DNA of 64,000 nucleotides from Piscicola geometra (Eukaryota; Annelida; Clitellata; Hirudinida; Piscicolidae), in the NCBI GenBank assembly GCA_943735955.1, contig OX030962.1:3104610-3168609 (forward strand). The letters are read 5' to 3'. Positions 51,796 through 61,315 of this stretch are shown here, in pieces. The notes under the pieces were generated by a model. The model did not search any database. It was given only the letters and a program-made list of their open reading frames with translations, and was not told the origin of the DNA. The position numbers and the translations under genes are program-made. The first letter of the stretch is position 1. The number at the start of each line of letters is the position of its first letter.

Positions 51796-54173
51796 ATGCA
51801 ACTGCCCACCATCCTGACGATCACGTGCTCACTGGGCCACCTGCTCCTGGGATTGGTCAGCCTCTGTGTGGGCGTGGCTTCGTGTGCGCAGATGGACGTC
51901 TGCTTGCCTCACGTGGTGTCGCCCATCTGGAGCGGAAGCTTTGTTCGGGCTGCTTTCCTTTGAGTGCTTCCCCCACCAATGCTCCCACCATCGCTACCAC
52001 CATCACTATAAACAATACCATCATCATCATCATCATCATCATCACCATCACCATCATCACCATCATCATCATCACCATCATCATCGTCACCATCATCATC
52101 ATCATCCTCATCATCATCACCATCATCATCACTGCAGTTCTTCCTCACCGGCGTGTTTGGAGTCACTTGTGCCTTCAAAAGAACCTCTTATGCAGTAGGA
52201 AAGTTTCCACTCAGCCCATTATTCACCTCTCCACTCACCCCTCCATTTACCCTTGTATTCACTCATCCATTAACCCCTCCATTCACCCTTCATTCGCCCT
52301 CTAATTCACTCATCCATTAACCCCTCCATTCACCTCTTCTTTCACCTCTTCTTTCACCCTTCATTCACCCTTCCATCGACACATCCATTCACCCCATCAA
52401 TCACATCTCCATTCACCCCTTCATGCACTTCACCATTCACACCCCTTTCACTCCCTCCCCCATTCACCCCTCCATTCACCCCTCCATTTACCCCTCCATT
52501 TACCCAGCCTTCATTCACTCCACCATCCACTCATTCTTCCCACCATCACATCATCCACCACCTCAATTAACTGAGGACCACCACACCCATTCAGATCATG
52601 TGTTTTGCCGCTTGTTCTGTCCTTTCCTTGGTGACGGCTGTTGTCAGCATTCAACTACTCAGAATTGGTCAGCCATCCTTCAATCCTTTATTACACATCC
52701 ATCCATCCATTCACCCATCAATCCATGCACCCATCTTCTCATCCATCTCTCAATCCACCCATGCACCCATCTTCTCATCCATCTCTCAATCCACCCATGC
52801 ACCCATCTCCTCATCCATCTCTCAATCCACCCATGCACCCATCTTCTCATCCATCTCTCAATCCACCCATGCACCCATCTTCTCATCCATCTCTCATTCC
52901 ACCCATGCACCCATCTCCTCATCCATCTCTCAATCCACCCATGCACCCATCTTCTCATCCATCTCTCAATCCACCCATGCACCCATCTCCTCATCCATCT
53001 CTCAATCCACCCATGCACCCATCTTCTCATCCATCTCTCAATCCACCCATGCACCCATCTCCTCATCCATCTCTCAATCCACCCATGCACCCATCTCCTC
53101 ATCCATCTCTCAATCCACCCATGCACCCATCTTCTCATCCATCTCTCAATCCACCCATGCACCCATCTTCTCATCCATCTCTCATTCCACCCATGCACCC
53201 ATCTCCTCATCCATCTCTCAATCCACCCATGCACCCATCTTCTCATCCATCTCTCATTCCACCCATGCACCCATCTCCTCATCCATCTCTCAATCCACCC
53301 ATGCACCCATCTCCTCATCCATCTCTCAATCCACCCATGCACCCATCTCCTCATCCATCTCTCAATCCACCCATGCACCCATCTTCTCATCCATCTCTCA
53401 TTCCACCCATGCACCCATCTCCTCATCCATCTCTCATTCCACCCATGCACCCATCTTCTCATCCATCTCTCAATCCACCCATGCACCCATCTTCTCATCC
53501 ATCTCTCAATCCACCCATGCACCCATCTTCTTCCCTCCAGGCCTCCGGCACGAAGCCTCTGACGGCAAGGCGCTTGAGTGGCAAGAGAAGGACGCCTTGG
53601 TGATGGTTGCCTTGGTGACAACAGGCTCCGAAGTGCTCTTGTGTGTGATGTCTGCCTTCATCAGCTGCAGGCTGGTGAGATGCGCTCACCATCGAGACCA
53701 CTCAGCCTCCAGCCACAACACCAACAACATCATTACCACCACCGACATCGACAACGCTACCATCGTCACTACCATTAACAAGATAACCACTACCCACAAC
53801 ACCAACAATACCACCACCACAAAAACAAAACTACCACTAACAAGCCACTACAACAACACTAGCACCAACAACAATATCACTCCCCCAACACCACCACCAC
53901 CACCACCACCAACAACAACACTACCACCACCACCAACAACACCACCACCACTACCAACAACACCACCAACAACAATATCACTACCCTCAACACCACCACC
54001 ACCAACAACAACACCAACAACACCACCACCACCACCACCAACAACACCACCACCAACAACCACGTCTCAAGGCGGCAGAGGCGAAGAAGGAGTTGCAGCG
54101 CAAGAACGAAGGCACCTTCCACGCCAGTCTGCAAGGTCAGAGGCAAAACGTCTCCAAGAAGACTTCCATGTGA
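51796..54173 (+). CDS. TMEM196-like four-pass membrane protein, five exons (170 aa)
   Basis: Coding exons: 51796-51942, 52138-52194, 52595-52667, 53541-53674, 54072-54170, stop 54171-54173. All four introns are GT-AG and phases match (0, 0, 1, 0). Four hydrophobic segments are seen: about residues 4-29, 46-62, 69-90 and 112-134. The motif SPIWSG before TM2, the spacing [17 protein letters not shown], the TM3 end IQLLRI and SCRL after TM4 line up without gaps with vertebrate TMEM196 as I remember it, and the length is close to that protein (about 180 aa). The family's biochemical role is not established; sarcospan/MS4A-type tetraspans share the layout. The C-terminal tail is charged ([13 protein letters not shown]). 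Exon 1 may be preceded by a 5' UTR intron. The exon 1 donor (TTT/GTTCGG) is weak. The final stop overlaps a strong donor; see the alternative exon. Confidence 0.8.
52019..52135. repeat. (CAT)n microsatellite filling intron 1 of the TMEM196-like gene
   Basis: About 115 bp of CAT/CAC repeats occupies most of the 195-nt intron and abuts the CTGCAG acceptor. Confidence 0.9.
52720..53535. repeat. 36-bp minisatellite in intron 3 of the TMEM196-like gene
   Basis: About 22 units of 36 bp (for example 52741-52776) with two main variants, TCTTCTC/TCTCCTC and CAATCC/CATTCC. The unit is a multiple of 3 and stop-free in several frames on both strands, which produces frames of 300-380 codons. In the exon frame it reads as a 12-residue repeat, [12 protein letters not shown]. 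Confidence 0.95.
53700..54065. repeat. ACC/AAC-rich simple sequence in intron 4
   Basis: Imperfect ACC, CAA and ACAAC trinucleotide repeats cover nearly the whole 397-nt intron up to the acceptor at 54070-54071. The Pro/Thr and Val/Gly frames seen here are repeat-derived. Confidence 0.85.
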
Positions 54174-54254
54174 GCAGATGCTCCTCCTTCCTCCTTCTCT
54201 TCCTCCTCCTCCTCCTCCTCCTTCTCTTCTTCCTCCTCCTTCCACAACAAGCAG

Positions 54255-54483
54255 ACATCGGAGCACACACACACAGTCAGCAAATGAGGGAATTGGAGAG
54301 AGCCTCAGCGGCCTACATACCACATCTCTGATGTCCTTCTTCGCAGCACTTGAAGGCAGCCGGCGTGACACCGTCATTGAATCGAAAGACTTCCTTCACG
54401 CAGCCTCCCTCAGACCCTCCCACCTCTCCAAGCACCTCTCCAAGCCTTCACATGCGACTCCCATTTCAAGTTGTGGATTTTAA
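54255..54483 (+). CDS. Possible alternative last exon of the TMEM196-like gene
   Basis: The stop region of exon 5 reads CATGTGAGC, so a strong donor (GTGAGC at 54170) overlaps the TGA. Downstream a C/T tract at 54181-54242 leads to AG at 54253-54254. Splicing there removes 85 nt and joins phase 2 to phase 1, entering a frame open to TAA 54481-54483 and replacing the last residue with about 77 residues (HRSTHTQS to SSCGF). The frame agreement supports it; the lack of any recognised domain does not. Confidence 0.3.
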
Positions 54484-54594
54484 AATATTTATTCTTAATC
54501 ACGAATAATGAATTGGTAAATGAAATATCATTTGAAGCTTCGCATTGAAATGAACAGTTAAGTGTACTCGCTTTCTCAGTTCATAATACCTATA

Positions 54595-55015
54595 AACATA
54601 TACAAACACTTAAAAACACATACAAACACTTACAAACACATACAAACACATACAAACACTTACAAATACTTACAAACACTTACAAACACAACACAAACAC
54701 ATACAAACACATAAAAACACTTACAAATACCTACAAACACTTACAAACACATACAAACACTTACAAACACTTACAAATACCTACAAACACTTACAAATAC
54801 CTAAAAACACATACAAACACTTACAAACACTTACAAATACCTACAAATACATACAAATACATACAAACACATACAAACACTTACAAACACCTACAAACAC
54901 TTACAAATACATTCAAACACATACAAACACATACAAATACCTAAAAACACATAAAAACACTTACAAACACCCACAAAGACTAACAAATACATAAAAAGAC
55001 CTACAAATACCTACA
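54595..55015. repeat. 10-bp minisatellite between two convergent genes
   Basis: About 42 units of a TACAAACACT-type decamer with TACAAACACA and TACAAATACC variants. It lies between the ends of the plus-strand TMEM196-like gene and the minus-strand 251-aa gene. No clear AATAAA is seen on either strand for these two gene ends. Confidence 0.95.
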
Positions 55016-55079
55016 ATAACGCAAAGAGCACTTCTCTCACCCTCCTTTCGCTCGCCTTGCCGCACTGATGGTGCATCCT

Positions 55080-56070
55080 TCAAATGGGACACAACAGGTC
55101 AAGCACATCACCTATTGCGTCATCAGCCTTGTCTTGTCCTTTTTGTTTGCAAACTGCCATTTTTTTATTCTTCTTAAATTCATTTTCCTCCATGATTTTC
55201 GCTCCATCACTCTTCTTGCGCTCCTGTATCCTCATGCTTCTTCTAGGCTCCCCTGTCTCCACGCTGCCATATATCCATTCAAACAAACCAACCATATCAT
55301 CATCATCATCATTTTTCCTATCATTATTGCTATTCTTATTTTTATTCTTGCTATTTTTATTCTGGTTATTTTTATTCTTGTTATTCTTATCATTTTTATC
55401 ATTAAGGAAAACTATTTGCCCCTCAATGTCCTCACTGATACGATTCGCTTTGATGAGCGACCCACTCGAGATTTCATGTAGGACAGGTGTTGACTGCTTC
55501 ATTGCGTCGTCGCTCGCCTCGCCATTGCAAAGATGGCGTCCTTGGCTCCTGCAACCCCTCTGTCCCTCATGCCCCTCGGCCACGATGTTGTTTGCAATAG
55601 CTTCCAGCTCTAGGGAAGTGGTCTTTCTATCGTCAAACTTTCCAAACTCATGCAAACAGAATATGTCTGATTAAATGACAATATAGTGTTGAAAAAAGAT
55701 TAATGGTAAAGTGTAATCAAATAATGTTTGCAAATACATTATTAAGTATCCGTAAAACACCTAAGTTTTTGTAGGAGATTGGTTTGTAAGGTCTAGAAAC
55801 AAAGATTTGATTCTGGCTGATTGATGGCACCACTAGGAGTTAGAAATATCTATTATTATTATTATTATTTAGAATAATAAATAATTATTGATTAATTAAT
55901 AATAAAAAATTAGTAAAAGAATATTAAATTTTTTATAATGAATTTAGTAAGGCATAAAACAACTTTTTCTTACAAGGACTATACTGAAAATATGGCTTCG
56001 ACTTTCCTGACGGCACCACTTGGCATTGAGAGGATAAAGTGCTGCATTGCAATTCAAAGGACTGCGACAT
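55080..56070 (-). CDS. Unrecognised three-exon gene, predicted 251-aa charged protein
   Basis: Exons on the minus strand: 56070-55974 (ATG), 55832-55761, 55666-55080 (TGA 55082-55080). Introns are 141 and 94 nt, with donors GTAAGA and GTGTTT, acceptors CTCCTAG and TTAATCAG, and both junctions phase 1. The protein begins MSQSFELQC; a conserved-looking stretch around residues 40-85 (SRPYKPISYKNL, then DIFCLHEFGKFDD) precedes a Lys/Asn/Asp low-complexity run written by AAT/AAA-type repeats, then FEWIYGSVETGEPRRSMRIQ and a basic, possibly nuclear-targeting stretch ERKK...KKNKK. No signal peptide, membrane segment or known domain was recognised. The perfect phase agreement of three separated open segments is the main support. 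It is divergent from the 538-aa gene and may share its promoter. Confidence 0.65.
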
Positions 56071-56477
56071 TTTAAACTTTAGGAAGGGCAATGAAAAGTC
56101 GTCTGCTTAAATCTTTTTATGTTTACAAAGAAAAAATGAACTTTCAACTTGAAAATATAAATATGTATACATTTATTTATTATTGAATAATAAAATAAAT
56201 ATATAAAAATAAATAAAAGGAATAAATATTATTTTGTTATGTTAAACTTAAATGTCATTTTTAAATTTGATAAATAGTTTAGTTAATGTCGTCTGCTTTT
56301 ATATTGCTATGTCTATGCTTCCGAGTACGCTTTCCAAAGTATCCCCTTCTAACCAAATGGAAATTGTAGATAATTTGTACATATAAACATACATACATAT
56401 TCAAAGAACCTTATTTTTGTACATTTTATTACATTACAGAACACACGTATAACTAGTTAATTATAAATAAAGAGAAA
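56071..56477. promoter_or_regulatory. Probable bidirectional promoter between two divergent genes
   Basis: 407 bp of AT-rich sequence separate the two start codons (56070 minus, 56478 plus). An exact 11-bp direct repeat GTCGTCTGCTT occurs at 56098-56108 and 56288-56298. The plus start has a good context (AGAAAATGG). No convincing TATA/initiator pair can be chosen in such AT-rich sequence. Function is inferred from layout only. Confidence 0.5.
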
Positions 56478-57089
56478 ATGGAACGAAGTAACAAGCAAAT
56501 AAATTCTCAGGATTCATCAATTGCTGTTCAACTTTTGCAAGGAATTATTTCTAAAAGTCAATCTGATTCTTACTCAGAAATAGAAACATTGCGCCACAAT
56601 GCAAACGAAATTGGGTTAAAAATTTCTTAACAATTAAAATTTAATTATTTAATAGATTTTTAATATGATATATTGAATAAGAATATTAAATATACCTTTA
56701 CTTTTCTAGTCACACAATCAATAATTTGTTCTCACAATTTATGCAGATTTTTGTCTGATCAAATCGAGATCCCAGAAGCCTTGAACTTATGTGTGTCTGA
56801 GCAGCAGAAAAGGCCTTTTACTTCTAAAAGGAAAACTCTAGGTATCCCTTCTTGAGTGTTTGTGTGTTCAAAATAATTTAGTTGATTATAAATATATTTC
56901 AGATGGGCAATTTGTCAATTTTCCAAAGACTTTGCATGGGAAGAAGAAAGAAGATGGCATTGGTGAAGAGAGTGACGGATTGTGTGACTTCCTCCAAGGG
57001 GGCTTTCAGGCCTCAACTCCCTTCCACGAAAACAACTCAAATCAACACTTATTTAGCAAAATTGATTTGTCCTCTATTTATGATGATAG

Positions 57090-57136
<47 letters not shown>

Positions 57137-58391
57137 GTGAAGGTTATGAAGATGTTGATGATGATGAAGGTGATGATTTTAAGAAGCAGAAAAAAAGAAG
57201 ATTTGGAGAGGATGAATTTCCAAGAAAGTCGTATTCAAGAAGAGAGCTCCCTCAGAAGACACCCTCCAGAAAAAATGCTAGGAACAAAAACAACATGAGT
57301 TATTCTGATGGTTTGAGAGGGCCTGGAGGAATGCCTGCTGTGAGCTGCACTCCCCACCCAGGCCACAGACTGCCCTTCCTCATCAAACAACACCACAAGA
57401 GCATCCTCACCAAGCAAGCACCTGTCTTACTTGCTGGTGCTGCACTGGAGAGTGAACTGGAGAGCAGTGGAGACCTGTTCAAAAGGCCCTTGCGAGGTAG
57501 GGTGAAGGAGACGTCGCGAAGGAGTTATAGAAGAAGTGGCGAGAGGAGGAGTGGAGGAGGTGACACGACGAAGAACAAAACGGCAGAGTCATTTGAAGGC
57601 TCAAGTGGAGACGAAGGACGGGGCATGAAGGAGGTTCGTACTCAACATCGCGAACTTTTATCACTATTTGAATTCGCATTTAAACCAGCACAAGTTGCGG
57701 CTTTTCAGTGCTTCGTTTGAACAGCGTCTTCTCGCAGGCTCCAGGCAAGAGAGGCAGTGGACGTCTCAAACACTACAAGACACCCGTCATCGCAACACTC
57801 TCTTCACCACCACCACCACCACCTGACCATGACTCTGAGAGTCAGATGCCGAGTGCTGACATCAACTACTGCGACTCCTACGACGATTCAGATGACAGCG
57901 ATGCCTTTGTGACGTACTCAGTCAAGAAGCGAGACGCTACTACTACTACTACTAATGATGCTACTAATGATGCTGCTGCTATGACTTCTTCTACTGCTGC
58001 TGCTGCTGCTGCTATGACTTCTTCTATTGCTGCTGCTGCTATGACTTCTTCTACTGCTGCTGCTGCTATGACTTCTTCTACTGCTGCTGCTGCTATGACT
58101 TCTTCTACTGCTGCTGCTATGACTTCTTCTACTGCTGCTGCTGCTGCTATGACTTCTTCTATTGCTGCTGCTATGACTTCTTCTACTGCTGCTGCTGCTA
58201 TGACTTCTTCTACTGCTGCTGCTGCTGCTGCTATGACTTCTTCTACTGCTGCTTCCGCTACCACTGCTGCTGCTGTGTTATCGAATGATGACGAAGATGC
58301 CCTCTGTTCGGGAGAAGAATGCGGCTTGAATGGCACCCTGCCCTTGCGCCACCCCTGCTTCACCACCGTCTGCAAAGCCATCTTCAAATGA
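56478..58391 (+). CDS. Unrecognised four-exon gene, predicted 538-aa acidic/basic low-complexity protein
   Basis: Exons: 56478-56614, 56747-56841, 56903-57633, 57738-58391 (TGA 58389-58391). Introns are 132, 61 and 104 nt, GT-AG, junction phases 2, 1 and 0, all consistent. The N-terminus (MERSNKQINSQDSS, about 80 residues) looks helical; then comes a Lys/Glu region, a poly-Asp run written by (GAT)n at 57082-57140, a basic KKQKKRR cluster, Arg/Ser/Gly-rich segments (RRSYRRSGERR), a short motif RLKHYKTPVIATLSS near residue 330, a second acidic patch, and an Ala-rich block of MTSSTAAAA units written by GCT repeats (57960-58275). The C-terminus is HPCFTTVCKAIFK. The composition suggests a nuclear protein; no domain or family was recognised. 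Polyadenylation signal at 58903. Confidence 0.65.
57082..57140 (+). repeat. Coding (GAT)n repeat (poly-Asp)
   Basis: GAT/GAC trinucleotide repeat inside exon 3 of the 538-aa gene, encoding about 17 consecutive or near-consecutive aspartates. Confidence 0.9.
57940..58275 (+). repeat. Coding GCT-rich repeat (Ala/Met-Thr-Ser-Ser units)
   Basis: Runs of 3-7 GCT codons alternate with ATGACTTCTTCTACT, giving about a dozen MTSST-polyAla units inside exon 4. Period varies between 27 and 39 nt, always a multiple of 3, so the frame is kept. Confidence 0.9.
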
Positions 58392-58414
58392 CCTTCTCAT
58401 TCCAGTCCACAAGT

Positions 58415-58605
58415 TACTCTAATGTAGTACATTAAGTACTCTAATGTAGTACACAATGTACTGTGATGTAGTACACAATGTACTGTGATGTAGTACACAA
58501 GTTAATGTAATGTAGTACACAATGTACTGTAATGTAGTACACAATGTACTGTAATGTAGTACACAATGTACTGTAATGTAGTACACAATGTACTATATTC
58601 TAGGA
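58415..58605. repeat. 22-bp repeat in the 3' UTR of the 538-aa gene
   Basis: About eight units with the core GTAGTACACAATGTAC, which contains inverted GTAC blocks (GTAC...GTAC), so each unit can fold on itself. It begins about 25 bp after the stop codon. Confidence 0.85.
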
Positions 58606-58902
58606 CGTAAAATGTGCGTTGTTTGCATTTGTCATCATTCCTATCTTCATTCATCTAAAGAATCTCAATATTCAAACTTTCCGTTTCAAAAAGATAAAGT
58701 TTGAGAGAAGTAGAAGAAAAAGAAGCAGAAGAAAAAGAGCAAGAAGAAAAAGAGCAAGAAGAAGAAGAAGAACGAAGAAGACATTTATGTGATAATGTTA
58801 TGATAATAAGATTTATGTGAGATTGTTACAAAGGATTTTAATCTGCAAAAATAGAAAATAATGATTTATTTACATAATTGAAATTGTTGACTTAATTTAC
58901 TA

Positions 58903-58908
58903 AATAAA
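58903..58908 (+). terminator. Polyadenylation signal AATAAA
   Basis: AATAAA about 510 bp downstream of the stop of the 538-aa gene, followed by a T/G-rich stretch (TGTCTTGTTTTG). A purine-rich GAA tract at 58695-58775 lies before it. The minus-strand LINE ends about 45 bp further on. Confidence 0.55.
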
Positions 58909-59017
58909 TGTCTTGTTTTGTTATTTATATTCTTGTATGGAATTTTCATTAATCAATCAATCAATCACTAATAATTTGTATAGCGCCCTTTACTAAGTGA
59001 ACAAAAGCGCTCAGCCA

Positions 59018-60430
59018 TCACGTCCCAAACAAGTACGTCTTCAGGCCTCGACGGAAAGTTATGAGTGACTTAGTTGAAGTTAAAGAAGAAGGTAAAGAAT
59101 TCCATAAAAGAGGACCACAGTAAGAAAAAGAACGTTTAGCAAAAGAGTGTTTAACTGGAAAACGAAAAGAACGATTAAAGGTGGATGATCTTAGACCAGA
59201 TTTAGGGGGTTGTTTAATTAGATTTTTAAGATAGATTGGAGCATTACAGTTATGAATTTTAAACATATTTAGGCATATTTTAAAAGTCACTCTAGATCTC
59301 AAAGGTAGCCAATGTAACAAACGAAGATAAGGAGAAATGTGAGAAAACTTAGGAGCACGAGCAACAAGACGAGCAGCACAATTGAAGGTTTTATTTAGAG
59401 GAGCCAAAGTAGTATTAGGGAGACCATAGTAAAGAGAGTTGCAATAATCAATCCTGGACAGAACTAGAGAAGATACAAGAAGTTGTAGGGTAGGATCATC
59501 GCGAAAAGGAAGAAGCTGTTTAATACGACGAATGTGGAAGTAACAAGATTTAGATACAGATAGAATTTGAGGAGCTAAAGACAAGTTAGAATCAAAAATA
59601 AAACCAAGGCTACGAATGGAAGATGAAGGGTTTAGAGAGAGTGAAGAGGGGGGAGGCAAAACTAAAGAAGGAAGAGATAGTAAAGACTTTGATTTTTTAT
59701 TGAAATATATGAGTTCAAATTTGTCCGGATTAAGTTTGAGAAACATAGAAGAAGCCCAAGAGATTATAGATTGAAGACAGAGAGTTATTTTATTAACAGT
59801 AAGGTCAAGAGAAGAGGCAGTGAAAGATGTATAAATATAGGAGTCGTCAGCATAAATTTGACTGTTTAGAGAAGATGACGAAATAATATTAGGTAGTTCC
59901 GAGGTATAAAGAATAAAAAGTAAGGGACCAAGAATTGAGCCCTGTGGAACACCATAAGATAAAGAAACAGAAGAAGAACGAGAAGATTCTATTGATACAT
60001 AGGAAGTTCGCTCAGAAAGGTAGGATTTAAGCCAGATAAGAGAGGAACCAGAAATATTAAAGGAAGAGTCTAAAACATTTAATAAAAGCGTATGGTCGAC
60101 AGTGTCAAAAGCAGCTGAAAAGTCAAGGCATAAAAGAAGAGAAGAGGCATTAGAATCAGAAGTTAAAATAAGGTCATTATAGAGTTTAAGTAAAGCAGTT
60201 TCAGTGGAGTGGCCAATTCTGAAACAAGATTGAGAGGAAGGAAGAAGTGAGTTTTTTTCTAGATAGAAGCTTAATTGTTGAGAAATAACTTTTTCAAGGA
60301 CCTTAGAAAGAAAGGAAATGTTAGATACAGGTCTATAACTGGATGAGGATGCAGGATCAAGAGAAGGCTTCTTAATTGTAGGAATAATAAATGAAGATTT
60401 GAGGGCAGACGGAAATTTAGATGTAGACAA
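59018..60430 (-). pseudogene. LINE reverse transcriptase segment
   Basis: About 470 codons with no stop. Motifs in order: KKPSLDP and YRPVSNIS (RT0/1), FRIGHSTETALL, LDFSAAFDTVDH (block A, first catalytic Asp, about residue 102), GVPQGSILGPLLF (block B', about 160-172), YADD (about 193-196), LNPDKFELIYF, LGFIFDS and the C-terminal SRIDYCNSLYYGLP...RLLHWLPLRSRVTFKI, typical of the CR1/L2/Rex group. It ends in TKSLITFRRGLKTYLFGT. It is out of frame with the upstream segment, with an imperfect 16-bp tandem duplication at 60413-60444 at the break. Confidence 0.93.
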
Positions 60431-60432
60431 AT

Positions 60433-61315
60433 TTAGATGTTAACCAAATCCAGAACAATAGGATAGAATAAAAAAGAGAGTTCTTTAAAAAGGGTTGTAG
60501 GAATAAGATCTAGAGAACAAGAAGTGGGAGACATAGAATTAATTATATTTGTAAGATGGTCCAATGTGACAGGAGAGAAGGATGAAAATGATTCAGAAGT
60601 GAACTTAGTAAAAGATGGTGTAGGCCTATTATAAGACGAAGATCTAATATAAGATATTTTATTAGTTAGAAATTCAAGATAGTCATCAGGAGAGAAAGAT
60701 GGAGGAGGAGAGTTTTTATGTAAAAGTTTAGATAAAGAAGACCACCTATTTTTAGAATTGGAGGAAGAGATAATAGAATTTCTTAAAAACGAAGAGTGTT
60801 TATTAAAAAGGAGAGTAAGATAAGAAGAGAAACAATTTTGCCATTCATTCAAACAGGATACAGAGAGAGTAGATCGATAAATTCGTTCATACTTGCGAAC
60901 TAGTCGCTTAGAAGTCGTGCACTCACAATCATACCATGGGGATTTTTTAGAGGAGAGACGATACCGGAAAGTTTTAAATGGAGCAAAAATATCTAAAAGG
61001 GAAGATAGAGTAAGATTGAAATTATCCATAAAACTATCCACATCAGTAAAAGATTTAGAGCAAAAGTCAGAAGAAAGAAAGCATTTAGTAAAATTTATTT
61101 TATCAAAATTAGACCAAGAGCGCTTAACAATAGAAGAGGGGAAGTTAGAAAAAAGCTGAGCAAGAGATAATTTGAAAGATATAAAGTAGTGGTCAGTAAA
61201 GTGGAGTGGAATAGATGTTAAGTCATTAATTTTACTATAATTAGAAGAAATTACAAAGTCAAGAGTATTACCAAGTGCATGAGTAGGAAAATTAGTTTTG
61301 AGATAAATTAAAAAA
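60433..61315 (-). pseudogene. LINE endonuclease C-terminus and linker, shifted frame
   Basis: The frame begins to match where the previous one stops: FPTHALGNTLDFVI followed by TDHYFISF, equivalent to the SDH motif that closes the endonuclease domain. A linker follows with RSWSNFDKINF and the region before the polymerase (LDHLTNIINSMSPTSCSLDLIPT). It ends in a stop at 60435-60433. The part of this frame above about 61315 is only a shadow of the endonuclease. Confidence 0.85.

Noticed and set aside
52423..53621. Frames of 379, 320 and 313 codons with 12-residue repeats on both strands
   Set aside because: They are shadows of the 36-bp intronic minisatellite. Only the frame continuous with exons 3 and 4 is worth attention, and it is reported as a possible retained intron.
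53848..54377. Val/Gly-rich minus-strand frames over intron 4
   Set aside because: Translation of ACC/AAC repeats and the C/T tract; no start context or similarity.
60893..61159. Plus-strand 88-codon frame inside the LINE
   Set aside because: Antisense shadow of the LINE endonuclease/linker region with no similarity of its own.
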